Of a stretch of DNA of 38,589 nucleotides, positions 1 through 7,004 are shown in pieces (the first letter of the stretch is position 1; each line of letters opens with the position of its first letter). The notes under the pieces were generated by a model, which had not been told where the DNA came from, did not search any database, and saw nothing but the letters and a program-made list of their open reading frames with translations. A program made the position numbers and the translations under genes. The stretch is taken from positions 1 to 38,589 of the forward strand of contig CAIWTA010000095.1 in NCBI GenBank assembly GCA_903915465.1, in the 5' to 3' direction. The DNA is from an uncultured Bacteroidales bacterium. Its GTDB lineage: Bacteria; Bacteroidota; Bacteroidia; Bacteroidales; FEN-979.

Positions 1-7
1 CGATCGA

Positions 8-83
8 CGAGGATTTTTAGTGAATTTCGTGCAGCGGTGACTTTTCTTTGGTACTTTCTTTTGGTGGAAGCAAAAGAAAGTAC
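8..83 (+). repeat. Dispersed repeat with 13-bp hairpin, left copy
   Basis: A 76-base element that recurs in inverted orientation at 38465-38540 with about 4 mismatches (one near base 11, three around 29-31). Its inner part is a perfect 13-bp inverted repeat, GTACTTTCTTTTG at 51-63 and its complement at 71-83, around the loop GTGGAAG. No coding sense is apparent. Repeats of this look are scattered in Bacteroidota genomes, from memory. It lies at the very edge of the window, so its full extent is unknown. Confidence 0.85.
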
Positions 84-182
84 AATTGACCAAAAAGTTA
101 TTATTTTTGAAGTTCCTACAATTTCCTTGAGGTGGGGCACTCTGCGAGAAAATAAAAACAACTTTTTAGTCAGTCCCAATTT

Positions 183-206
183 CCCCTTCTCCTGAGGGAG
201 AAGGGG
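183..206. repeat. Hairpin repeat, 10-bp stem
   Basis: CCCCTTCTCC (183-192) and GGAGAAGGGG (197-206) form a perfect 10-bp stem with loop TGAG, followed by a G-rich tail (CTAGGGGTTGAGGGG). It looks like a dispersed intergenic hairpin. There is no T-run directly after it, so an intrinsic terminator is unlikely. Confidence 0.6.
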
Positions 207-289
207 CTAGGGGTTGAGGGGAATTGATTTTTTTATACTGCACTCAATTATTTTCCAGATTACCAAAAGCAGATATCGCAAACCGCCCC

Positions 290-320
290 AACTTGAGGTC
301 ACAAATTGTGACCTCAAGTT
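290..320. repeat. Perfect 31-bp palindrome
   Basis: AACTTGAGGTCACAA (290-304) and its exact complement (306-320) flank the single base A305. Possible roles are an operator, a cruciform-forming repeat or a remnant of an ORF6N-type gene. No nearby gene start makes it an obvious operator: the nearest gene, the flippase, ends at 465 and reads leftward. Confidence 0.75.
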
Positions 321-464
321 TTCAAATTCATATTTTGTCAATTCAAATAAAAAGTCCTGTCAATGAAAATATTTATCTGTTTCCGGAAAATCATCCTGTT
401 GCCAGGTCTAAAGCATTCTTAACCCTGTTATGTGAATCGCTTCGCGGCCTGTCGGGTTGTGGGT

Positions 465-1769
465 TCATTTATCCTTTTTCAGGAAAACTCTGATTTCATC
501 AACAATTAAAAGTATATCCTTCTTCCGGAGCAAGAAATCAGAAAAGGAAACATTGGCTTTCTTAACAAAAACTATCATCTGGTAAAACGTTGCTGCGCTG
601 TATGCCAGTGTAGCAGCCCATGCTGCACCCATAAGGCCTATCCGGGGAATAAAAATGAGACTGAAAGCGAGCGTAAAAACTAAACCAATCGCAGCACTGA
701 TCGTGTTATGCATAGGTTTTCCTGTCCCGGAAAAATAGGGACTCAGGATGATGGAGATGGAAAAGATCAGTATTCCGGAGGACAAAGCCAGCATGATTGA
801 CAGAACTTCATGGAATGCCGGTTTGAAGATCAGCGGAAAGAACAGGTTCAGAAGAAGCAGTACAAGCACCAGGCAGATGAAAGTAAGCAGGAAGGTGATC
901 TTGAGTAAATTCAGTGTAAGCCGAACGGCATATTGAGGATCATCTTCATTAGAAATGCGCGTATACTGAACCATGTGGATGCTCTTTGCAAGGAGCCACA
1001 TGCTTTCCGAAAGTTGCACTCCCACTGAATAGATTCCCACCGCTGCACGGTTCAGGAAAATTTCAATGAAATAATAGCTTACCCGGTAGTTCAGAAATTG
1101 CAGGATATTTCCCATTTGCATGATTGATCCAAAATGAAATATTTCTTTCAGCACAGCCTTCATTCCTCCGGGAGTTGCTTTTTTGACGGAAGGAAGGATC
1201 ATCCAGAATCCCATCAGGAATGAAAAAGTGTAAGAAACATACAGGCTTTCCAGGTAAGCAGAAACATCGCGTTGATGAAAGACAAAAAAACATGTCATTA
1301 TCATTCCAAACATGCAAATCATCTGAAGTACTGTGATTGTATTGTAACTTTTGATTCTCTCCTGCCCCATCAGGATCATGAAGTTGACGCTTGCCAATGA
1401 AAGAAGCATGGAAAGAAGCATGACATGCCGAAAATATCCTTCGGGGATAATGTGAATGTGAATTACAAGGTCTTTCGGAAAGAGTTGGAAAACACTCAGC
1501 AACCCGGTACCAGCTACTGCCGTGAATAATGCCCATAAATAAGCAGGAATGAGTAGCTTTATCAGTTCCAGCCGGGGAACCAGGTAAATCAATGCACTGC
1601 CTCCAACGAAGCTATTCAACAGCTGGATTATAGTTATGGCAAGGATTACAAGGCTGATGGTACCAACTTTTTCGGGTCCCAGTACCCTTGCGTTGATAAG
1701 AACCATTGCCAATGTCAGGATAGCTATGATGAAACGTGTGGTGATTGTTCCGAGAACTTTTTTTAACAT
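465..1769 (-). CDS. Polysaccharide flippase (Wzx/MATE-like)
   Basis: A 434-residue polytopic membrane protein with about 12 hydrophobic segments running from residue 10 to about 405, and a short basic tail ending KKDK. Length, segment pattern and the N-terminal 'RVLGPEKVG' stretch fit the polysaccharide biosynthesis/oligosaccharide flippase family, which moves undecaprenyl-linked glycans across the inner membrane. The start ATG is at 1769, 13 bases after the glycosyltransferase stop, so it is the last gene of the minus-strand operon that begins at the methyltransferase. The glycosyltransferase neighbour supports a glycan-export role. The substrate cannot be told. Confidence 0.85.
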   Translation of the reverse strand: MLKKVLGTITTRFIIAILTLAMVLINARVLGPEKVGTISLVILAITIIQLLNSFVGGSALIYLVPRLELIKLLIPAYLWALFTAVAGTGLLSVFQLFPKDLVIHIHIIPEGYFRHVMLLSMLLSLASVNFMILMGQERIKSYNTITVLQMICMFGMIMTCFFVFHQRDVSAYLESLYVSYTFSFLMGFWMILPSVKKATPGGMKAVLKEIFHFGSIMQMGNILQFLNYRVSYYFIEIFLNRAAVGIYSVGVQLSESMWLLAKSIHMVQYTRISNEDDPQYAVRLTLNLLKITFLLTFICLVLVLLLLNLFFPLIFKPAFHEVLSIMLALSSGILIFSISIILSPYFSGTGKPMHNTISAAIGLVFTLAFSLIFIPRIGLMGAAWAATLAYSAATFYQMIVFVKKANVSFSDFLLRKKDILLIVDEIRVFLKKDK

Positions 1770-1782
1770 AGCTGTTCCTTAT

Positions 1783-2955
1783 CTATCCAAGAATGTTGCA
1801 GTAAATTTCATACAACTGTTTTCCTATGGATTCATTGCTGTATTTGTTCCGGACGGCCTCCCGGATCATGGCCCGATTGTAGGAAGAACATTTCGACAAC
1901 ATATCAGAAATTGCTTTTTCGAGCGCTCTGCTATCTCCAATCGGTACAATAATACCATTGGATTCGTTGATCACTTCAGAAACGACACCAACATTGGTGG
2001 CAACAACAGGTGTTCCGCAAGCCAGACTTTCTATAATGACTGTTCCAAAAGTTTCATAATTGCTTGAAAGCACAAGAAAATCTGCATTCGCCATCAGCGA
2101 AGCCAATTCCAGTGTGTCTTTTTGCCCAAGAAATTTCACTATCGAATCGTCCAACCCAAGTTCTACTGCGGCTTGCCGGCATCCGGAGAAATCCGGACCT
2201 TCACCAATAAGAAGAACTTCAAAGTCAGATCTTTTTTGCGATAACTCTTTTATCACATGAAGGAATCCGGTAATATTTTTCGATTTATCTTCAAAACAGG
2301 AAACATGAATCATCTGTTTTTTGTTGCCGGAATTTCGGTTTCCTGTAATAATAAAGCGATCCATGTCAACGGAATTCGGTACAATGACATATTGCGGATT
2401 TTTCAAACCATTTTCCAGCATGGCTTCTTTCAGCTTCAGCAAAACCGGTATCACAACTTTGGCGCGCTTTACGATATACTTAGTCAGCCTTTTACGCAGA
2501 AATCCTTTGTACGTATTATTTTCCACAAAATAGCGCGACCAATGCTCAGAAATTAAATAAGGTGTTTTTTTTACAATTTGATAAAGGAGGGCAACCAAAC
2601 CAGTTCTGGTCAGGACATGGACGTGAAGTAAATCAGGATGGTACGTGTTTAAAACATTAAACCCAAGCCAATAGGCTTTGAAGAACCGGAATATTTTCAA
2701 GAAATTCCCTGCAACAGGAAAATTTGTCGTAGAGATTCTGTAGTAAACCCTTACTACGATCAGTTTCTCTTCCTCTGCAAAATCGACCTCATACGTATTC
2801 GGGCAATCCACATCCTCATGAACATAAAGAACTGCCACATCACAAAACCGGGAAACAGCTTCTGCCTGATTCTTTACGAATAACCCCGGCATAGGATCAT
2901 ACCGGTTAGGATACCATTTGGGAAGAAAAAGAATTTTAGGACGGGTTCCAGTCAT
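1783..2955 (-). CDS. Glycosyltransferase family 4 (GT-B fold)
   Basis: A 390-residue protein starting MTGTRPKILFLPKWYPN. The N-terminal half has the acceptor-domain look of GT4 enzymes, including HVHVLTRTG near residue 115. The C-terminal half carries the donor-nucleotide signature SNYETFGTVIIESLACGTPV, with the two glutamates seven residues apart (E-x7-E), then VSEVINESNGIIVP. It would transfer a sugar from a nucleotide sugar to a growing glycan at the inner face of the inner membrane. The open frame extends to a TTG at 2970, but the ATG at 2955 precedes the usual N-terminal strand and is preferred. The 47-base gap from the kinase upstream allows co-transcription. Confidence 0.88.
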   Translation of the reverse strand: MTGTRPKILFLPKWYPNRYDPMPGLFVKNQAEAVSRFCDVAVLYVHEDVDCPNTYEVDFAEEEKLIVVRVYYRISTTNFPVAGNFLKIFRFFKAYWLGFNVLNTYHPDLLHVHVLTRTGLVALLYQIVKKTPYLISEHWSRYFVENNTYKGFLRKRLTKYIVKRAKVVIPVLLKLKEAMLENGLKNPQYVIVPNSVDMDRFIITGNRNSGNKKQMIHVSCFEDKSKNITGFLHVIKELSQKRSDFEVLLIGEGPDFSGCRQAAVELGLDDSIVKFLGQKDTLELASLMANADFLVLSSNYETFGTVIIESLACGTPVVATNVGVVSEVINESNGIIVPIGDSRALEKAISDMLSKCSSYNRAMIREAVRNKYSNESIGKQLYEIYCNILG

Positions 2956-3002
2956 TAAATATCGGACCAAAAAAGTAAAAACAAAAGTAAGAATTATGAG
3001 CT

Positions 3003-3542
3003 TTATGATTTAGAAAGCGCAAGGTCGTCAAATTCACTGATAGATTTAATCGCATTCTTAAGTCTAATGGAACCAATTCCTGAAACGATCCTGAAAGTGA
3101 GTCTTCTGTTGGTCAGCTCCTGGAAATAAAGATCAAACAACTGCTTCCGAAAGTGCGGATGTTCCCTTTGCGGATCATCAACCCAGGGCAAATCAATATC
3201 ACACAATAAAAAAAGATGATAATTGTTTTTTTCAATATTTTGAAGAATCCAGGGATCGCAATAGCCATATTTCAATTCACTCCAGATCTTGGTAACGATC
3301 AGTTCTGTATCACAAAAGAGATAGCCGGTGGCCTTCTTCAGCAATTGCCGTTCATGAGAAAGCTGACCCTTGGCAATTGTGAGAATATCCGCTGCAACAT
3401 ATGGGCGGTCAAGTTTGTCAATATATGATCTTGCAAATTCGGGAACCCAGGGCGTACGATAATGATTTGCCAGTTGTTCTGCAAGGATAGATTTCCCGGT
3501 CGATTCGGGACCGGTTATAGCAATTTTCAGTACTTCAGACAT
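3003..3542 (-). CDS. NadR-type ribosylnicotinamide kinase
   Basis: A 179-residue P-loop protein matching the C-terminal kinase domain of NadR, without the adenylyltransferase or DNA-binding domains. Walker A is GPESTGKS (residues 11-18), followed by the family's PEFARSY segment and, later, the conserved WVDDPQREH stretch. It would phosphorylate nicotinamide riboside to NMN in the cytoplasm. The ATG at 3542 overlaps the PnuC stop by 8 bases (ATGTCTGA), so this start is chosen over the frame's upstream codon at 3584. Direct coupling to PnuC implies import followed by trapping through phosphorylation. Many databases would label it an AAA-family ATPase. Confidence 0.85.
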   Translation of the reverse strand: MSEVLKIAITGPESTGKSILAEQLANHYRTPWVPEFARSYIDKLDRPYVAADILTIAKGQLSHERQLLKKATGYLFCDTELIVTKIWSELKYGYCDPWILQNIEKNNYHLFLLCDIDLPWVDDPQREHPHFRKQLFDLYFQELTNRRLTFRIVSGIGSIRLKNAIKSISEFDDLALSKS

Positions 3543-4158
3543 TAATTTCTCTATAATATTTTTTTCTCCATTCCATGTATCCAAACACGGCGATTATCGT
3601 GAAAATGAGGAATTGTAAACTGCTGAAATAATTAACCTGGTTTTTTGTATAAGGAATAGCGCAAAGGAAAATCGAAATAAAATCTCCCATGATCCATGCA
3701 ATCCAGTTTTCGATTTTCTTTATCGCAAGAAGCCACATGGCAACAATATAAAATGCCGTGGTTATGGCATCCCATGTTGGTATCGGGCTATCCGTATATT
3801 TTTTCAGAAGAACCCGAAGAATCACAAAAGAGAATAGGAATACAGCGATATTCAACAGCACTTCATTTCGTGAACACTTCGAAATGTTCACTGCTTGCTG
3901 ATCCTCTTTCTTACGCGACCAGTTGATCCAACCATAAACACTCATCAAAGCAAAGAACAAATTGATGCTCGATAAGGCATAAAGCTCTTTCACATAAAAG
4001 ATATAGACATACCCCAACACATTGATGATACCAAACGGGAAAGCCAGGATGCTCTCATTTTTCATGGACCATACGCTGAATAACCCAAAGAGAACTGCAA
4101 CCAGTTCAAGCGGAGTAGTTGTGATAACACCAATCTGAATAAGGGAATTCAAGTCCAT
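3535..4158 (-). CDS. pnuC: PnuC nicotinamide riboside transporter
   Basis: A 207-residue integral membrane protein with about seven hydrophobic helices. PnuC hallmarks are visible: the INLFFALMSVYGWINW helix, TWDAITTAFYIVAMWLL, and IENWIAWIMGDF before a final helix ending in GYMEWRKKY. The family carries out facilitated diffusion of unphosphorylated vitamins. The adjoining ribosylnicotinamide kinase points to nicotinamide riboside rather than thiamine or riboflavin, which is inferred. The ATG at 4158 overlaps the methyltransferase stop by 10 bases. The longer frame back to 4284 lies wholly inside the methyltransferase gene and adds a charged stretch unlike PnuC. Confidence 0.88.
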   Translation of the reverse strand: MDLNSLIQIGVITTTPLELVAVLFGLFSVWSMKNESILAFPFGIINVLGYVYIFYVKELYALSSINLFFALMSVYGWINWSRKKEDQQAVNISKCSRNEVLLNIAVFLFSFVILRVLLKKYTDSPIPTWDAITTAFYIVAMWLLAIKKIENWIAWIMGDFISIFLCAIPYTKNQVNYFSSLQFLIFTIIAVFGYMEWRKKYYREINV

Positions 4159-4802
4159 AGAAACGATAAAAGTTTCAGTATTCTCGTCAGTCGAAGAAAG
4201 GATAAGATATTCTTCAACCGATTTCTGGTTTTCCTTCTTCTTACTGTAAATTTGATTCTTTCCCAATCCTCTCCGATATAGCAAATTGTTGATTTTTCAT
4301 TGGAAAGAAAAAATTTGTCCCTAATGAATGAAAAATCATTTGTGTTCCAATTGTATTTGTGCGTTTCATAGGGATTTCCGTAAACCTCTCCCTGTGGAGA
4401 CATCAATTTCGGAACAGAAATTACTATATTCCTTCCGCATCTCCTGCATTGTTCCAATACATTTAATCCTTCTTCAAAAGTAAAATGTTCCAGCACATCG
4501 ATCAGTAGGATCAGGTCATAACGTTCGGTCATGGCAGGCAAAATGTTCAGTGCATCACCATGAAAGATCTTGTCATATACCTGATCATGCATGGGCGTCA
4601 GGTAAGCTTCAAATGCTTCAATGCCATCAATCTGCCGGGTCCAGTGAAGGTAGTCATTGCCACTGTTCCACATTTCCAGGTACTCTCTCGAAAGGAACCC
4701 AAATTTCCCGAATCCGACACCGATGTCCAATAGTTTTTGCGGATCGGTGAGGATAACCAGGTCAATGATTTCGTTTAGCTGCAAAGGATGGCTCGAAGGC
4801 AT
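4149..4802 (-). CDS. Class I SAM-dependent methyltransferase
   Basis: A 217-residue protein from ATG 4802. SAM motif I is LLDIGVGFGKFG (about residues 29-40), and the motif IV region is DLILLIDVLEHF (about 97-108), followed by a putative 'ISVPKLMSPQGEVYGNPYETHKY' substrate loop, typical of methyltransferases linked to glycan or lipid modification. The substrate is unknown. A GTG at 4823 would add seven residues, but it sits in the likely -7 box at 4823-4830, so the ATG is preferred. It is first in the operon with pnuC, the kinase, the glycosyltransferase and the flippase. The C-terminus is basic and hydrophobic (RLKNILSFLRLTRILKLLSFLW), perhaps a membrane-contacting helix. Confidence 0.8.
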   Translation of the reverse strand: MPSSHPLQLNEIIDLVILTDPQKLLDIGVGFGKFGFLSREYLEMWNSGNDYLHWTRQIDGIEAFEAYLTPMHDQVYDKIFHGDALNILPAMTERYDLILLIDVLEHFTFEEGLNVLEQCRRCGRNIVISVPKLMSPQGEVYGNPYETHKYNWNTNDFSFIRDKFFLSNEKSTICYIGEDWERIKFTVRRRKTRNRLKNILSFLRLTRILKLLSFLWT

Positions 4803-4822
4803 ATTCTTCAAAAGATAGTTCA

Positions 4823-4830
4823 CAAAAGTA
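4823..4830 (-). promoter_or_regulatory. -7 box for the methyltransferase operon
   Basis: On the minus strand this reads TACTTTTG, an exact match to the Bacteroidota -7 consensus TAnnTTTG. It would give a leader of roughly 14 bases before ATG 4802 and would exclude the GTG at 4823 as the start. No clear -33 TTG is seen at the right spacing. Confidence 0.45.
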
Positions 4831-4899
4831 GCTGAAATTCAGTAGAAAATTATTGGTGCCTGATTTGTCTGGCTGAATTTTCGTTGATTCTTTAAGATA

Positions 4900-4932
4900 T
4901 TGAGATTGGATAGGCAAAATGATATAACTTTG
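4900..4932 (+). promoter_or_regulatory. Promoter for the antiporter gene
   Basis: TAACTTTG at 4925-4932 matches the Bacteroidota -7 consensus, with TTG at 4900-4902 as a -33 element 22 bases upstream. The antiporter ATG follows at 4960. It is divergent from the methyltransferase promoter, about 95 bases away. Confidence 0.55.
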
Positions 4933-4959
4933 ACGAAAATATAGTTATCTTCCTGAGCC

Positions 4960-6210
4960 ATGTTTCATTTGATCCACTTCCAACTACCTTTTATAGTGGT
5001 TTTGCTGATTGTTCTTGTAGGAGCAAAAGTGTTGGGAGAACTGATGGAGCGAATCGGCCAACCCTCCATGATTGGCGAGGTGCTTGCAGGAGTAATCTTA
5101 GGACCTTCTCTTCTTAACATAATTCAAAATACTTACGAATTAAAAGTTATTGCTGACCTTGGGGTCTTCCTGTTGATTGTAATTGCAGGAATGGAGATCG
5201 AGGTGGAAGAAATCACCAAGTCGATACGGGGAAAAAACGCATGGATTGCGATTCTTGGATTTATCATTCCTTTTGTCAGTGGTTTTGCCATCGGAAAGTT
5301 ATTTCATAGCAACAGCACATTCGCAATAATTCTGGGACTATGTATTGCGATTACCGCTTTGCCGGTAAGTATAAGGATCCTGATGGATATCGGAAAGCTG
5401 CAGTCTGCTGTGGGTCAGCGGATTATTTCAGCAGCCATTTTCAATGATGTTCTTTCGCTTTTAGTGTTGGGCGTAATTCTTGATTTCAATGATGAATCAA
5501 AGCGGTTGCAGGATATTGCCGTTTCAACATCCATCACAATCGTTAAAGTATGCGTATTTATTGGCTTCCTGATGATTGCTTACCGGTTGATCAAGTATAT
5601 CAAGGTACAAATGGGAGTGATCAATCCAAAAGTTATTTCAGTGCTTCGTATTCTCAGGGGAAAGCAATCCCTTTTTGCCCTCGTTATCGTTTATGTTCTT
5701 GCTTTTGCAAGCATATCTGAAGCCATGGGGCTGCATTTTATCATCGGTGCATTTTTTGGCGCAATCCTCTTTCCACGTTCCATCTTTACAGAAGGGAATT
5801 TTGACAAAGTAAAGGAATCTACCTCCGGGGTTACAATGGGATTTCTGGCGCCGGTTTTTTTTGCAACTATGGGTGTATCCTTTAATGTTACTTCGCTATC
5901 CAACTTTCCGCTTCTGCTGGTAGTCCTGGCAGCCTCGTTCATCAGTAAAATTTTTGGAGGATATCTGGGTAGCAGGATGGCTGGATTTGACAGGACTAAC
6001 TCTCTCACTCTTGGATTTGGCCTGAACGCCCGGGGAATAATGGAACTTGTTATTGCCAGCATCGCTCTGCAAAGAGGTTTCATTGATGTCGCCATCTTTT
6101 CGATTCTTGTAATCATGGCACTTCTTACAACCATTTCAACACCATTCTTGCTAAAATGGGGGTTTTCCCGAGTTGAACGCAAAAACATGGCTCCAGAAAA
6201 AAGTTTTTAA
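4960..6210 (+). CDS. Monovalent cation:proton antiporter (CPA2-like)
   Basis: A 416-residue membrane protein with about 12-13 helices and no cytoplasmic RCK domain, so shorter than KefB/KefC. The N-terminal GEVLAGVILGPSLL signature and the late GLNARGIMEL motif are typical of the Kef/NapA-type sodium-potassium/proton exchanger family. The ion-binding pair is N162-D163 (FNDVLSLL). By the usual rule, Asn-Asp suggests electroneutral and Asp-Asp electrogenic exchange; this is inferred only. It has its own promoter at 4900-4932 and is followed by DedA and Kup genes on the same strand, suggesting joint control of K+/Na+ and pH. Cation choice is not visible from sequence. Confidence 0.85.
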   Translation: MFHLIHFQLPFIVVLLIVLVGAKVLGELMERIGQPSMIGEVLAGVILGPSLLNIIQNTYELKVIADLGVFLLIVIAGMEIEVEEITKSIRGKNAWIAILGFIIPFVSGFAIGKLFHSNSTFAIILGLCIAITALPVSIRILMDIGKLQSAVGQRIISAAIFNDVLSLLVLGVILDFNDESKRLQDIAVSTSITIVKVCVFIGFLMIAYRLIKYIKVQMGVINPKVISVLRILRGKQSLFALVIVYVLAFASISEAMGLHFIIGAFFGAILFPRSIFTEGNFDKVKESTSGVTMGFLAPVFFATMGVSFNVTSLSNFPLLLVVLAASFISKIFGGYLGSRMAGFDRTNSLTLGFGLNARGIMELVIASIALQRGFIDVAIFSILVIMALLTTISTPFLLKWGFSRVERKNMAPEKSF

Positions 6211-6234
6211 CAAATTCAATCATAAATAAAAATA

Positions 6235-6242
6235 TACCTTTG
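6235..6242 (+). promoter_or_regulatory. -7 box upstream of the DedA gene
   Basis: TACCTTTG is an exact match to the Bacteroidota -7 consensus, 82 bases before the DedA ATG at 6324 and 25 bases after the antiporter stop. The -33 element is not clear. It would let dedA-kup be expressed apart from the antiporter. Confidence 0.5.
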
Positions 6243-6323
6243 CACGCTTTTTTATCATCAACAGAAGTGAGTACCAAAATACGCAGCAAGTTGAGGGGAA
6301 TTGACACAAAAAGAGATTAAATT

Positions 6324-7004
6324 ATGATCGATTTACTTAAAGAATTTCTTGACTTTATCCTGCATATTGATATTTATCTGCAACATTGGGTTACAGATTA
6401 CCGTGCCTGGACTTACCTGATCCTTTTTTTGATTATTTTTTGTGAAACCGGATTGGTCGTTACTCCTTTTCTTCCGGGAGACTCATTGTTATTTGCTTCA
6501 GGAACAGTGGCTGCAATGCCCGGGAATCCTCTTGGTATCCTGTTCATTATACCATTGCTCATATTTGCCGCATTTATCGGCGACAATACCAATTACTTCA
6601 TCGGCCGTTTCTTAGGTGATAAAGTTTACGAAAAGGATTACCGCCTGATAAAGAAAAAGTACCTGATAAAGACCCATTCTTTTTATGAGAAGCATGGCGG
6701 GAAAACGCTGATCATTGCCCGGTTCATGCCCATTATCCGAACTTTTGCTCCATTTGTTGCAGGAATCGGAACCATGAAATACTATCGTTTTATTTCTTTC
6801 AGTATTATCGGGAATGTTGCCTGGGTTACTTCGTTCGCCGTAGCAGGATACTTTTTTGGAAATATCCCTTTCGTCAGGAAAAACTTCACATTCGCTATAT
6901 TAGGCATCATCTTCATTTCTCTCCTGCCGATGATCATTGCACTCATAAAAAATTTATCAGAAACCAGAAAACTGAAAAATTCCAATGAGGAAGAAGTTAA
7001 ATAA
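6324..7004 (+). CDS. DedA family membrane protein
   Basis: A 226-residue membrane protein with the DedA/SNARE-associated signature: CETGLVVTPFLPGDSLLFASG near residues 33-53, and ARFMPIIRTFAPFVAGIGTM near 132-151, the conserved arginine-proline re-entrant region. DedA proteins act at the inner membrane. Some (UptA type) are known to return undecaprenyl phosphate to the cytoplasmic side and others to flip phospholipids, with dependence on ion gradients. Which subtype this is cannot be told. The last 20 bases overlap the kup gene, suggesting translational coupling with a potassium importer. Confidence 0.9.
   Translation: MIDLLKEFLDFILHIDIYLQHWVTDYRAWTYLILFLIIFCETGLVVTPFLPGDSLLFASGTVAAMPGNPLGILFIIPLLIFAAFIGDNTNYFIGRFLGDKVYEKDYRLIKKKYLIKTHSFYEKHGGKTLIIARFMPIIRTFAPFVAGIGTMKYYRFISFSIIGNVAWVTSFAVAGYFFGNIPFVRKNFTFAILGIIFISLLPMIIALIKNLSETRKLKNSNEEEVK

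Larger units (their letters stand above)
84..464. other. Non-coding left flank
   Basis: No credible gene. The only open frame here (224-493, plus) overlaps the flippase end and resembles no protein, except that the palindrome at 290-320 translates to NLRSQIVTSS, which recalls a motif of ORF6N-domain proteins. The stretch holds the hairpin repeat at 183-206 and that palindrome. The rest is AT-rich with no other structure I can support. Confidence 0.6.

Noticed and set aside
224-493. Plus-strand 89-residue open frame in the left flank
   Set aside because: It overlaps the flippase end, has no recognisable fold, and contains the palindrome; only the short LRSQIVTSS stretch recalls a known family.
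2956-2970. TTG start for the glycosyltransferase
   Set aside because: ATG 2955 lies just before the usual N-terminal strand, and TTG starts are rare here.
4159-4284. Upstream extension of PnuC
   Set aside because: It lies entirely inside the methyltransferase gene and adds a charged, non-membrane segment absent from PnuC.
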